From an uncultured Armatimonadota bacterium (lineage in GTDB: Bacteria > Armatimonadota > Fimbriimonadia > Fimbriimonadales > Fimbriimonadaceae): 64,000 bases of DNA. Below the pieces are notes generated by a model. That model saw only the letters and a list, made by a program, of their open reading frames with translations. It did not search any database and was not told where the DNA came from. How positions within the stretch are numbered: position 1 is the first letter of the stretch; every line of letters starts with the position of its first letter. The stretch lies in contig CAIYMO010000033.1 of the NCBI GenBank assembly GCA_903927345.1, positions 124,001-188,000 of the forward strand, written 5' to 3'. Positions 47,036-55,618 of this stretch are shown here, in pieces. The position numbers and the translations under genes were made by a program.

Positions 47036-47740
47036 ATGCAACCGAAACTCGTCACCTTCGACTGCGCCAATACCCTCATCTGGACAGATTGGCAACCGCA
47101 CACCTTTGCTGTCCGGTGCGCTGGCATCGCGGGAATCGAATTGCCGGAAGGTGCCGCCGAAACCTACCTCTCGATCTTCATGCCCAAACTCTCGGCATTC
47201 TGGAAGGTGAACCAACTGCGATCATTCTCGGCTTGGCGAGAATTTTGGGTGCAGCAAGTCTCAGACTGGTTGATGGCGATGGGATTGGAAGGTCACGATC
47301 CCCTTGCCCTTCATCTGATTGGTGAGCGAGAAATTTTCGAAACACCATCGCACACGTTTAAGCTCTTTGAAGATGCAATTCCCGCGGTTCGAGCATTGCG
47401 GGCCCAAGGGATTGCCGTCGCCGTTCTAAGCAACTGGGACCACTCGCTCCATCGGTGCCTTGAGGGGCACGGTCTTGGCGCTGAGTTTGACGCTGTCTTT
47501 GCCTCGTTGGAACACGGCGTTGAAAAGCCCGACGGCCGATTCTTTCAGGTTGCTCTTGACCACTTTGGGGTCTCCCCGGAAGAATGCTTTCACGTCGGCG
47601 ATGATCCGACGGATGATCTTCAAGGCGCTATGGGTCTGGGAATCCCAGTCGCTCTCCTCGATAGGAGTGCGACAAGTCCCGAAAGGCCCGTGATCACTTC
47701 GCTGAGCCAACTACAGGAGGCCTTTGAATGGTACGCCTGA
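47036..47740 (+). CDS. HAD superfamily hydrolase
   Basis: A 234-aa HAD protein. Motif I is FDCANTL: the nucleophile Asp is present, but the usual second Asp is Ala, as in some HDHD3-like members. Motif II is LSNWD, motif III is VEKPDGRFF (Lys) and motif IV is VGDDPTDDLQGA. It may be a phosphatase with an altered acid/base. It overlaps queA by 13 bp. Confidence 0.85.
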   Translation: MQPKLVTFDCANTLIWTDWQPHTFAVRCAGIAGIELPEGAAETYLSIFMPKLSAFWKVNQLRSFSAWREFWVQQVSDWLMAMGLEGHDPLALHLIGEREIFETPSHTFKLFEDAIPAVRALRAQGIAVAVLSNWDHSLHRCLEGHGLGAEFDAVFASLEHGVEKPDGRFFQVALDHFGVSPEECFHVGDDPTDDLQGAMGLGIPVALLDRSATSPERPVITSLSQLQEAFEWYA

Positions 47741-48741
47741 GCGATTTCGACTACGATTTGCCGGACGAGCTGATTGCCCAAACTCCACTTACGGATCGGG
47801 CGGCCTCCCGGCTATTGCATCTTCACCGCGAGACTGGCGCGGTAGATCACCTAAACTTCCGCGACTGTGGTCAGCTCTTGCAAGCCGGCGATGTCCTTGT
47901 CCTCAACAACACGCGAGTGAATGCCTGGAGGTTCATCGGACAGAAGTCCACCGGCGCAAAGGTCGAGATTCTCGCTCTGAAAGAGATCGAGCCGGGCATC
48001 TTTGAGTGCCTCGTGAAACCCGCTAAACGCCTGAAACTCGGCGACCCCATCCAGATCACTCCCAACTTAACCGCAGAACTATTCGGACAAGGCGAAGAGG
48101 CGATCCGATTCATAAAGTTCAGCTCGAAAAAGAACCTGTACGAAGCAATGGATGAAGCCGGTAACGTCCCGCTCCCTCCGTACATCACCGAAACTCTAGA
48201 AGATCGAGAGCGCTACCAGACCGTCGTTGCCCAACATCCCGGTTCTGCCGCCGCGCCGACCGCCGGCCTCCACTTCACTCCAGAAATCCTTGAGCAGCTC
48301 AAGTCGATCGGAGTTCAGATCGTCGAAGTCACTCTGCACGTTGGAATCGATACCTTCCGACCGATTCAGGTAGACGACGTCACCAATCACCAAATGCATG
48401 GCGAGGTGTGCGAGATCACGCCAGCCGCGGCTCAGCAGATCAACGAGCGAAAGGGAAGGCTTATCGCGGTCGGCACTACGTCCGTACGAACCCTAGAATC
48501 GTTCGCCACCCCCGACGGGACGGTGGAGCCCGGGAGGCAAGAATCCCGAATCTTCATCACCCCCGGCTACGAATTCCGGGCAGTCCAAGGAATGTTCACG
48601 AACTTCCACCTGCCGAAGACGACGATGCTACTGATGATTTCCGCACTCACGGGAAGAGAACGCGTGCTAGAGGCCTACCGACAAGCGGTCGAAAATCGCT
48701 ATAGATTCCTCAGTTTTGGGGACTCGATGTTGATCCTTTAG
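47728..48741 (+). CDS. queA: S-adenosylmethionine:tRNA ribosyltransferase-isomerase
   Basis: A 337-aa QueA that transfers ribose from SAM to preQ1 in tRNA during queuosine synthesis. Signatures: FDYDLPDELIAQTPL at the start, NNTRVNAWRF, PTAGLHFTPE, HVGIDTFRPI and MFTNFHLPKTTMLLMISA near the end. Full length. It overlaps the HAD hydrolase gene by 13 bp and is probably co-transcribed with it. Confidence 0.97.
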   Translation: MVRLSDFDYDLPDELIAQTPLTDRAASRLLHLHRETGAVDHLNFRDCGQLLQAGDVLVLNNTRVNAWRFIGQKSTGAKVEILALKEIEPGIFECLVKPAKRLKLGDPIQITPNLTAELFGQGEEAIRFIKFSSKKNLYEAMDEAGNVPLPPYITETLEDRERYQTVVAQHPGSAAAPTAGLHFTPEILEQLKSIGVQIVEVTLHVGIDTFRPIQVDDVTNHQMHGEVCEITPAAAQQINERKGRLIAVGTTSVRTLESFATPDGTVEPGRQESRIFITPGYEFRAVQGMFTNFHLPKTTMLLMISALTGRERVLEAYRQAVENRYRFLSFGDSMLIL

Positions 48742-48765
48742 GTTCAACGGAAAAGAAAATCCAGG

Positions 48766-48799
48766 CAGGAATAAGAATTTTGCTCAAAATATATTCCTG
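48766..48799. promoter_or_regulatory. Inverted repeat overlapping the cassette 4 -35 region
   Basis: CAGGAATA (48766-48773) and TATTCCTG (48792-48799) are exact complements 18 bp apart. The right arm covers the -35 hexamer, so it may be an operator; it may also form a weak hairpin after queA. Confidence 0.45.
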
Positions 48800-48822
48800 G
48801 TGAAGAATAACCATACTATAAT
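48794..48822 (+). promoter_or_regulatory. Putative promoter of prepilin cassette 4
   Basis: TTCCTG (48794-48799), 17 bp, and a perfect TATAAT (48817-48822). The leader is about 85 nt and contains a small CAATC/GATTG hairpin near 48880. Confidence 0.65.
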
Positions 48823-48913
48823 GAAACCAAGCCGAGTCGGTTCAGTCTAATCCCTGACCCATCAAGGTCCCAAGCAATCATCGAACGATTGATATTTTCA
48901 CTGAGGAAAATTC

Positions 48914-49717
48914 ATGCAAAACACAAAACGAGCATTCACTCTTATTGAGCTCCTTGTCGTTATCGCGATCATCGCGATTCTCGCGGCAATCCTGTTCCCA
49001 GTCTTCGCTCAAGCTAAGCTTGCCGCAAAGAAGGCTTCGGATCTTTCCAACTTGAAGCAGCAAGCAACTTCTGCAATCATGTACCAAGCTGACAATGACG
49101 ACGTCAGCGTCGCTCAGTTCCGCGATGCAGGCGGCTGGCTTTACTGGTTCGCTGGTTCAGGAAAGAACCTCGGATTCATGGATCCAACCGAAGGCAACAA
49201 CTGGAGCCGAGAAACCATGCCTTACATGAAGAACCTCGACATCTTCATGAACCCAGCAGCACCCCGCGACGGAGACGTGAACTACGGCTACCGAAACGTA
49301 TCGGGCGCAGGTAACGGCAGCTACGCCGCTAACGGAAACGTTCTCGGAATCAGCCAAACCAGCTACTCCGACCCAGCGAACACCATTTACCTTGTTGACA
49401 AGGCGACCACGACTCGCGAAGCGATCGTACAGCCAACCCCTCTTTACCCGCTCGGCTCTCCGCTGATCGCAAACGGTATTGACATCAACTGGGTCGGTAT
49501 CAGCTTCGGTTCCAAGGCTAACTACGCGTTCTGCGACGGACACGCGAAGACCCTGGATCGAAAGGGAATCCAGTTCCGAATGTACGGAATCAAGGGCACT
49601 GTCCACTGCTTCCGACCAGCATGTATCGACGTACCAAACACCCAAACCATGAACGACCCGAAGACCAACGGCAACTTCTGGGATACCTGGGGCGAAGTCG
49701 ACGTATCAGGCATCTAA
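48914..49717 (+). CDS. Prepilin-type N-terminal domain protein (cassette copy 4)
   Basis: A 267-aa prepilin-like protein: MQNTKRA, then [20 protein letters not shown] and FPVFAQAK, with Ala before the cleavage site as in copy 1. The DGHAKTLDRKG motif lies near residue 208. Several Gly/Asn/Tyr-rich stretches occur in between. A small lipoprotein gene follows after 63 bp, with a hairpin in the gap. Confidence 0.85.
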   Translation: MQNTKRAFTLIELLVVIAIIAILAAILFPVFAQAKLAAKKASDLSNLKQQATSAIMYQADNDDVSVAQFRDAGGWLYWFAGSGKNLGFMDPTEGNNWSRETMPYMKNLDIFMNPAAPRDGDVNYGYRNVSGAGNGSYAANGNVLGISQTSYSDPANTIYLVDKATTTREAIVQPTPLYPLGSPLIANGIDINWVGISFGSKANYAFCDGHAKTLDRKGIQFRMYGIKGTVHCFRPACIDVPNTQTMNDPKTNGNFWDTWGEVDVSGI

Positions 49718-49731
49718 CCTCAACACCTAAC

Positions 49732-49758
49732 CTGAACCCCGATTTACTCGGGGTTCAG
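49732..49758 (+). other. Hairpin between prepilin and lipoprotein genes (cassette 4)
   Basis: CTGAACCCC (49732-49740) pairs with GGGGTTCAG (49750-49758). There is no T-run. It may act as an RNA-stability or partial termination element that sets the ratio of the two proteins. Confidence 0.5.
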
Positions 49759-49780
49759 TCATGACCAAATACAGAAAACA

Positions 49781-50032
49781 TTGAAGACAAACAAATCTTT
49801 CATTCTTCTCGGTCTCCTCGCCCTGATCGGCACGGTCTTCCTGAGCGGATGCAGTGGTGGCGGCGACAAAGGCGAAATGGCACCTCTCTCTGACGAAGAG
49901 TTGCTGAATCGCGGTAAAGCCGGTCACGATGCAGCCGCAGGCGGAGCGCCTGCCGGTGGAACTCCTCCTGGGCAACCACAAACCACGGGCCTCCCTCCTG
50001 GAGCACCTCCCCCTTCGATGCCAACTCGATAA
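49781..50032 (+). CDS. Small Gly/Pro-rich lipoprotein (cassette copy 4)
   Basis: An 83-aa protein from a TTG start: signal peptide MKTNKSFILLGLLALIGTVF, lipobox LSGC, then an acidic segment (EMAPLSDEELLNRGKAGHD) and a Gly/Ala/Pro-rich tail ending in PPSMPTR. It matches the other cassette partners in size, anchor and low-complexity tail. The TTG start is the only suitable one before the signal peptide; its ribosome site is not clear. Confidence 0.7.
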   Translation: MKTNKSFILLGLLALIGTVFLSGCSGGGDKGEMAPLSDEELLNRGKAGHDAAAGGAPAGGTPPGQPQTTGLPPGAPPPSMPTR

Positions 50033-50049
50033 GGCATCAACTTAACGAC

Positions 50050-50080
50050 AACGCGCCTTCCAGCCACTGGTAGGCGCGTT
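50050..50080 (+). terminator. Hairpin after cassette 4
   Basis: AACGCGCCT (50050-50058) pairs with AGGCGCGTT (50072-50080). Only a weak T content follows, so it may be a poor terminator. Confidence 0.5.
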
Positions 50081-50097
50081 GCTGTATCCGAACCAAG

Positions 50098-50110
50098 TAA
50101 CCTAACCAAA
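50098..50110 (+). promoter_or_regulatory. Putative -10 of a leaderless GH127 transcript
   Basis: TAACCT (50098-50103) lies seven bases before the ATG at 50111. No ribosome-binding site is seen. Confidence 0.35.
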
Positions 50111-52378
50111 ATGCTCCTGTTCGCTCTCGCTGCCATGATTTCAAAGCCCAATATTCAAGCCGTCCAACCGTTCCCGCTTAGTTCGGTTCGAGTATTCGGA
50201 ATGCAGGAGCAGCGCCAGAGGGTCGACCTTAAGTATCTCAAGTCGCTCGACCCAATCCGGCTGATGCACGGCTTCTACGTCAACGCTGGAATCAAGCCGA
50301 AAAAGCCCCGTTATGGTGGCTGGGAAGCCATGGGAATCGAAGGGCACTCCCTGGGCCACTACCTGTCAGCATGCGCGCTGATGTACGCAGCGACCGGAGA
50401 CGAGGAAATGCTGGCTCGAACGAAGACGATCACCATCGAGCTTGCTGAGTGTCAAAAGGCCGCGAAGAGCGGATTCCTGGGCGGGATGCCCGACGCCGCT
50501 CGAATCTTTACCGAGCTCAAAAAGCGAGATATTCGAAGCCAAGGCTTCGACCTGAACGGAAATTGGGTTCCTTGGTACAACATACACAAAACCCTCGCCG
50601 GTCTGATCGATACCTATCATCAAACCGGTAACAAACTCGCTCTCGAAATCCTGATCAACAACGCCGAATGGACCAACGAGCTGACAAAGGACTACACAGA
50701 CGAGGACTGGCAGAAGATGCTCGCATGCGAGCATGGCGGAATGAATGAGTCGCTCGCTGATCTGTACTCAATCACCAACAACCCTCTTCACCTCGAACTT
50801 GCCGACAAGTTCCACCATAAAGCTATTCTCGATCCTTTAGAGAAAGGTGATCGCAAGCTGGCAGGCAAGCATGGCAACACCCAAATACCGAAGATTCTCG
50901 GTGCGGCCAGATTGTACGAAACGACCGGCGACAAACGATTCGAAGCCATTTCGAAGAACTTCTGGAACGAAGTCGTTGAGGATCACACTTACGCAATGGG
51001 GGGACACGGTCTCGGTGAGCACTTCGGACCTGCTGGCAAGCTCAGCGATCGCCTCGGCACCACCAATGCCGAGACATGCAACACCTACAACATGCTCAAG
51101 CTGACCGACCACCTCTTCCAGTGGTCGCCGTCAACTCGCCTGGGCGACTTCTACGAACAGGCCCAGCTTAACCACATCCTCACGAGTCAAGAGCTGGAAA
51201 GTGCCGGAGTCACCTACTTCGTCCCTCTCAAAGCAGGTGCCCAGAAGACCTACAGCGACCCCACTGAAGACTTCACCTGCTGCCGAGGAACGGGGATGGA
51301 AAATCACGCCAAGTACGGCGAAGGAATCTACTATCACAAGGGCAACGAGCTCTGGGTCAACCAGTACACCCCGTCTCACCTCATGTGGAAGGAGCAAGGG
51401 GCGACCGTAACCCTGTTCACCGACTACCCAAACTCAGAGACGATCAAGGTTCAGATTGACGCAAAGAAGGCGACCAAGCTTAAGCTCAACTTCCGCACCC
51501 CCAGCTGGGCGTCAAAGGGAATGTCGCTCAGTTTTGGTGGCGAAAAGGTCACTGCCAAAGCCGGTGACTGGCTTGTGTTCGAGCATGAGTTTAAAGGAAT
51601 TCAATCCATTGAACTCAAAATCCCGATGACCCTGCGAACCGTCCCCATGCCCGACAATGCCAACCGAGTCGCGCTCATGTACGGTCCAACTCTGTTGGTT
51701 GCGGAATGGGGTTCAACCGAAGAAAAGCCGGGCGAGCGATCTCCGGTGTTTATCAAAGACGACCGACCGGTTGAGCAGTGGCTCAAGAAAACTGGACCTC
51801 GAACTTGGCATTCCGTTGGAAATCTTCTTCCAACTGATCTGGCATTCCGACCGTTCTTCGAGATCCAACACGAACGATACAGCGCCTACCTCGACGTCTT
51901 CACCCACCAAGACTGGGAGAACCGCGAGGCCGAGTTCCGGAAGAAGGAGGCCGAAGAAGCCGCCCTCAATGCTCGAACTCTAGACTTCTTCCAGCCTGGA
52001 GAGATGCAAGCCGAGCGGGATCACAACGTCCAAAGTGAGTTTAGTGGTCCCGGTGAATGGCAAGGCAGAAAACTTCGGCACGCTTGGAACGGCGGATGGT
52101 TCTCGTTCGACCTCAAAGTCGACCCCACCAAGACCCAAGACGTCGTCTTTACCTATTGGGGCAGCGACCGACGCACCTTCGAGGTCCTGCTGGACGGCGA
52201 GCTTTGGGAGACCTACAAAGGCACTGGGCAGCCCGCTGACAAGTTCTTCGACAAGACCCTCAAACTCACCCCCGAAATGCTGAAAGGGAAGTCCAAGGTG
52301 ACGATCAAACTTCAGGCCCAAAAGCCCAACGGCTGGGCCGGTGGGCTGTTCGGCGTTCGAGTTCTGAAAGGCGCGTAA
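50111..52378 (+). CDS. Beta-L-arabinofuranosidase, glycoside hydrolase family 127
   Basis: A 755-aa GH127 (DUF1680) enzyme. The (alpha/alpha)6 barrel contains GGWEAMGIEGHSLGHYLSA, HGGMNESLADLYS and ETCNTYNMLKLTDHLF. The zinc/cysteine site includes ETCN and DFTCCRGTGMENH, the region with the catalytic Cys of this family. A beta-sandwich domain follows, then a C-terminal extra domain from about residue 630 (DUF6805-like). A short hydrophobic N-terminus (MLLFALAAMI) suggests secretion. It releases L-arabinose from beta-linked arabino-oligosaccharides. Confidence 0.9.
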   Translation: MLLFALAAMISKPNIQAVQPFPLSSVRVFGMQEQRQRVDLKYLKSLDPIRLMHGFYVNAGIKPKKPRYGGWEAMGIEGHSLGHYLSACALMYAATGDEEMLARTKTITIELAECQKAAKSGFLGGMPDAARIFTELKKRDIRSQGFDLNGNWVPWYNIHKTLAGLIDTYHQTGNKLALEILINNAEWTNELTKDYTDEDWQKMLACEHGGMNESLADLYSITNNPLHLELADKFHHKAILDPLEKGDRKLAGKHGNTQIPKILGAARLYETTGDKRFEAISKNFWNEVVEDHTYAMGGHGLGEHFGPAGKLSDRLGTTNAETCNTYNMLKLTDHLFQWSPSTRLGDFYEQAQLNHILTSQELESAGVTYFVPLKAGAQKTYSDPTEDFTCCRGTGMENHAKYGEGIYYHKGNELWVNQYTPSHLMWKEQGATVTLFTDYPNSETIKVQIDAKKATKLKLNFRTPSWASKGMSLSFGGEKVTAKAGDWLVFEHEFKGIQSIELKIPMTLRTVPMPDNANRVALMYGPTLLVAEWGSTEEKPGERSPVFIKDDRPVEQWLKKTGPRTWHSVGNLLPTDLAFRPFFEIQHERYSAYLDVFTHQDWENREAEFRKKEAEEAALNARTLDFFQPGEMQAERDHNVQSEFSGPGEWQGRKLRHAWNGGWFSFDLKVDPTKTQDVVFTYWGSDRRTFEVLLDGELWETYKGTGQPADKFFDKTLKLTPEMLKGKSKVTIKLQAQKPNGWAGGLFGVRVLKGA

Positions 52379-52379
52379 C

Positions 52380-52413
52380 AAAAAATCCCCTCGCCAGCGA
52401 TGGAGAGGGGATT
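52380..52413. terminator. Terminator between GH127 and GH51 genes
   Basis: AATCCCCTC (52384-52392) pairs with GAGGGGATT (52405-52413). On the minus strand a T-run follows, ending the GH51/transporter operon. On the plus strand a short T-rich stretch also follows. Confidence 0.85.
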
Positions 52414-52426
52414 CAACTTTTTGGAA

Positions 52427-53920
52427 CTAACCCAGTTTGAACGTGCCCGCATAGAAGGACATCGGAGGCAACTTGACCGTTGCAACGCCGCCGCCGACTG
52501 ATGCCTCGAAATTTTGAGCAACAATCGTATTCGGCGACTCAAACGTATTGGCTGCCTTCGGATCTGTACCCGAGACCAACTCACCATTCAAGCAAGAGGC
52601 AACCGATCGATCTCCGACGCGAACCGTTACTTCGTGCGAGGAAGCCAGGTCGCGGTTCACGAGGAACACGCTCAGCTCATCGCCGTTCAAGATCGCGCTG
52701 GAATCGATGTAGGTCGCATCGCCGAAGTCTTCCGAAGCGTACGAAGGGCCATCCAATTGAACTTGTAGAGCAATACCCTCGCGCCGCTTTGCCATCATTT
52801 CAATCGGATAGAAGATCGTCTGGTAGACCATCTCGTCGCCACGAGTGAGCAACGGTGCGATGACGTTGACGATCTGCGCAATGTTCGCAATCTTGACCGA
52901 GTCAGCGTGGCGGATAAAGCTGTTAAGGAACCCGGCGGCAATGAGCGCGTCCTCGAGGTTGTACTCTTCTTCCAGAAGGTGTGGAGCGAACTTGCCGCCG
53001 CCATCATTGTGGATACCGTCTCGCACCCGGTACCAAACGTTCCACTCGTCAAAGCTCAGCTTAACTGGCTTCTTCATCCGCTTGGTGTGGGCGACTGACT
53101 TACAAACTGAGTCCATCGCCTCGATCTGTTCGTCAATCGAGTTGGTGACGGCCAGGTAGTTCGGCGTATCGTTCTTCCAGTTCCCAACGTAGCGGTGCAG
53201 CGAGATGTACTCAACATCGTTTTTACAATGCTCAAGCACCTTGCGGTCCCACTCAAGGTAAGTCGGAAGCTCAATCGCGCACGAGCCGCAAACCACGAGC
53301 TCAACGGATGGATCGACCATCTTCATCATGCGCGCCGTCTGTTGGGCCTGAATTGCGTAGGTTTCGGCTGGAACGTGACCAATCTGCCACGGTCCATCCA
53401 TCTCGTTTCCAAGGCACCAGAGCTTGACGTCAAACGGATCGGCGTAGCCGTGCTGTTCGCGCATCGCGGCATACTTCGATGGTCCCTTGATGTTGCAGTA
53501 CTCCAGCCAGTTTCGTGCCTCTTCCGGAGTTCCGGTTCCGAGGTTCACCGCCATCATCGGGGTCCAATCCATTCGCTTCGAAAGCTCCAAGAACTCATTG
53601 GGGCCGAATTGGTTCGACTCGAGCGACTGCCATGCAAGGTCGCGGGTGATCGGTCGGTTCTCGCGTGGTCCCACAGCATCTTCCCAGTGATAACCACTGA
53701 CAAAGTTTCCGCCAGGATAGCGCATGGCGGTAAACCGGAGTCTTTTCAGAGCTTCCAAAACGTCGGTGCGGCAACCATGCTCGTCAGCGTGCTTCGAAGT
53801 CGGCTCATAAACTCCCTCGTAGACCGCTCGCCCGAGGTGCTCCAAAAAGCCACCGAACACACGAGGGTCAACCTCGCCAACTTTGAAGGATGTATGCAAA
53901 TGAAGTGTGCTTGTTTTCAT
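52427..53920 (-). CDS. abfA: Alpha-L-arabinofuranosidase, glycoside hydrolase family 51
   Basis: 497 aa from ATG 53920, with no signal peptide, so probably cytoplasmic. GH51 features are FGGFLEHLGRAVYEGVY, RYPGGNFVSGYHWEDAVGP, CLGNEMDGPWQ (acid/base Glu) and KLSFDEWNVWYR (nucleophile Glu). A C-terminal beta-sandwich ends in KLPPMSFYAGTFK. The frame is open to 53968, but the ATG at 53920 gives the normal start. It is the last gene of the operon with the sugar transporter. Confidence 0.94.
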   Translation of the reverse strand: MKTSTLHLHTSFKVGEVDPRVFGGFLEHLGRAVYEGVYEPTSKHADEHGCRTDVLEALKRLRFTAMRYPGGNFVSGYHWEDAVGPRENRPITRDLAWQSLESNQFGPNEFLELSKRMDWTPMMAVNLGTGTPEEARNWLEYCNIKGPSKYAAMREQHGYADPFDVKLWCLGNEMDGPWQIGHVPAETYAIQAQQTARMMKMVDPSVELVVCGSCAIELPTYLEWDRKVLEHCKNDVEYISLHRYVGNWKNDTPNYLAVTNSIDEQIEAMDSVCKSVAHTKRMKKPVKLSFDEWNVWYRVRDGIHNDGGGKFAPHLLEEEYNLEDALIAAGFLNSFIRHADSVKIANIAQIVNVIAPLLTRGDEMVYQTIFYPIEMMAKRREGIALQVQLDGPSYASEDFGDATYIDSSAILNGDELSVFLVNRDLASSHEVTVRVGDRSVASCLNGELVSGTDPKAANTFESPNTIVAQNFEASVGGGVATVKLPPMSFYAGTFKLG

Positions 53921-53930
53921 TGAATCGTAA

Positions 53931-54743
53931 TCAGTCCTTGAGGCCGGACGAAGCCATGCTTTCGACAATCTGCTTTTGAAAAACGAGGAAGACGATGAGG
54001 AGCGGGATAGAAGCTAAAACGCTGGTGGCAAGAGTGCGACCGTACTCGGTGTAGTAAGACGCTTGGTACATCGCGATGCCGACCGGGAGGGTGTAGTTCC
54101 GCACAGAATCCATGTACACCAGCGGCGAAACGTAGTCGTTCCAAGACCCAATAAATGTCAGAACTCCAAGCGTCGCTAGAGCCGGAGCGCACAGCGGGAG
54201 GGTGACATTGATAAACACCTGCGCCGGAGAGCAACCGTCGATCAGAGCGGCTTCTTCAACGGCCGAAGGCACTGCCCGCATGAATTGAGAGAGCATGAAC
54301 ACTCCAAACCCGCCCGCCGTCGCCGGAACGATGAGTGCTGCGGGAGTATCGAGCCAATGCAACTTGCTCAAGATGAAGTACACCGGAACCAAGAACAACT
54401 GTCCGGGGACCATCATCGAGAAGACAACCGCACCCAAGAACGCGCCGCCGCCCTTCACCTTGAGCCGAGTGATCGCAAACGCCGCCATCGAAGACAGCGT
54501 GAGCACCAGCAGAGTAACCGAAGACGAGACGAACACGCTGTTAAGAAGCCAACGCCCAAACGGAGCCTCCTCAGACCACTCCAAGACGTTGCGATAATTC
54601 TCAGATGTCCAAAGTTTGGGCACCACCGATGCCGGATTGAGGACTTCTCCTTCCGCTTTAAAGGAAGTGAAGAACATCATCACGATGGGGAAAATGAACG
54701 CAAACGCCACCAGAAGCATCACGACCCAGAGGAGCTTTTTCAC
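53931..54743 (-). CDS. Sugar ABC transporter permease (AraQ/MalG type)
   Basis: A 270-aa permease with six membrane segments and the EAA loop EEAALIDGCSPAQVFINVTLP (about residues 180-200). It pairs with the permease encoded just upstream. It overlaps that gene by 4 bp (ATGA). No ATPase is encoded nearby. Substrate is likely arabinose or arabino-oligosaccharides, judged by neighbours. Confidence 0.92.
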   Translation of the reverse strand: MKKLLWVVMLLVAFAFIFPIVMMFFTSFKAEGEVLNPASVVPKLWTSENYRNVLEWSEEAPFGRWLLNSVFVSSSVTLLVLTLSSMAAFAITRLKVKGGGAFLGAVVFSMMVPGQLFLVPVYFILSKLHWLDTPAALIVPATAGGFGVFMLSQFMRAVPSAVEEAALIDGCSPAQVFINVTLPLCAPALATLGVLTFIGSWNDYVSPLVYMDSVRNYTLPVGIAMYQASYYTEYGRTLATSVLASIPLLIVFLVFQKQIVESMASSGLKD

Positions 54744-55618
54744 TGTGCGGAGTTCCTCCTCATCGCAATGAACTGGACGATGCCAAACACCATAATGACT
54801 GCCGTCAGCATCCAGCTAATCGCCGCTGCATAGCCAAGTCGGTACTGCTGAAACGCGATTTCATAGATGTACTGAACTGTGCCGCGCGTCGAGAGCTCAG
54901 GGCCACCTTGGGTGAGAAGGGACGCCTGCGGGAACATTTGGAACGCACCAATTGTGTTCGTCAGAACGGTAAACAGAAGAACTGGCTTGATCAGCGGCAT
55001 CGTAATCTTCGAGAAGGTCTTCCACGAACCCGCGCCATCAAGAGCTGCCGCTTCGTGGTACATCGTTGGAATCTGCTGGAGCGATGCTAGCAGGATCACC
55101 GCTGTGCCTCCACTCAACCACCACAACGACATCAGCACAATGCTCGGCATCGCCAGCGATTTCTCACTCAGCCAAGGAACAGCCGTCCCACCAAACTGCT
55201 TGATCACCCAATTGAAGAACCCAAACTCAAGGTTATAGAAGAACTGCCATAGGATCGCTGTGACCGCGATCGTAAAGATCCCCGGCAGGAAGATCATGCC
55301 CCTAAAAACGTTCCGTCCCTTCTTAACTGCGTTCAGTCCAACTGCCATCGCGAGCGACAATACGAGCAGAGACGGGACAAAAAGTAGGACATATCGCGCA
55401 GTAGCGATCATCGCCTGCTTCACATAATCATCCTTCCAAGCGTCGGTGAAGTTCTGCGTTCCAATGAACTTAATCTGCTCGGTAGCGGTCAGGTCAAACT
55501 GCATCACCGAGAGCACCAGTGCGACCAAAATCGGCAGAACCAAAAAGACCAAGAACGACAACGCATACGGAGCCAAGAAGAGATATCCAGTGAGCTGTTG
55601 GCGCTTCTTCCAAGTCAT
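54740..55618 (-). CDS. Sugar ABC transporter permease (AraP/MalF type)
   Basis: A 292-aa permease with six membrane segments and the EAA loop EAAALDGAGSWKTFSKITMP. It lacks the long MalF periplasmic insertion, as is usual for the AraP group. It overlaps both neighbours by 4 bp (ATGA), so the binding protein and the two permeases are tightly coupled. Confidence 0.92.
   Translation of the reverse strand: MTWKKRQQLTGYLFLAPYALSFLVFLVLPILVALVLSVMQFDLTATEQIKFIGTQNFTDAWKDDYVKQAMIATARYVLLFVPSLLVLSLAMAVGLNAVKKGRNVFRGMIFLPGIFTIAVTAILWQFFYNLEFGFFNWVIKQFGGTAVPWLSEKSLAMPSIVLMSLWWLSGGTAVILLASLQQIPTMYHEAAALDGAGSWKTFSKITMPLIKPVLLFTVLTNTIGAFQMFPQASLLTQGGPELSTRGTVQYIYEIAFQQYRLGYAAAISWMLTAVIMVFGIVQFIAMRRNSAQ

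Noticed and set aside
47036-47740. HAD protein with missing second Asp as a dead enzyme
   Set aside because: The same substitution is known in some HAD subfamilies, and motifs II-IV are intact, so loss of function cannot be claimed.
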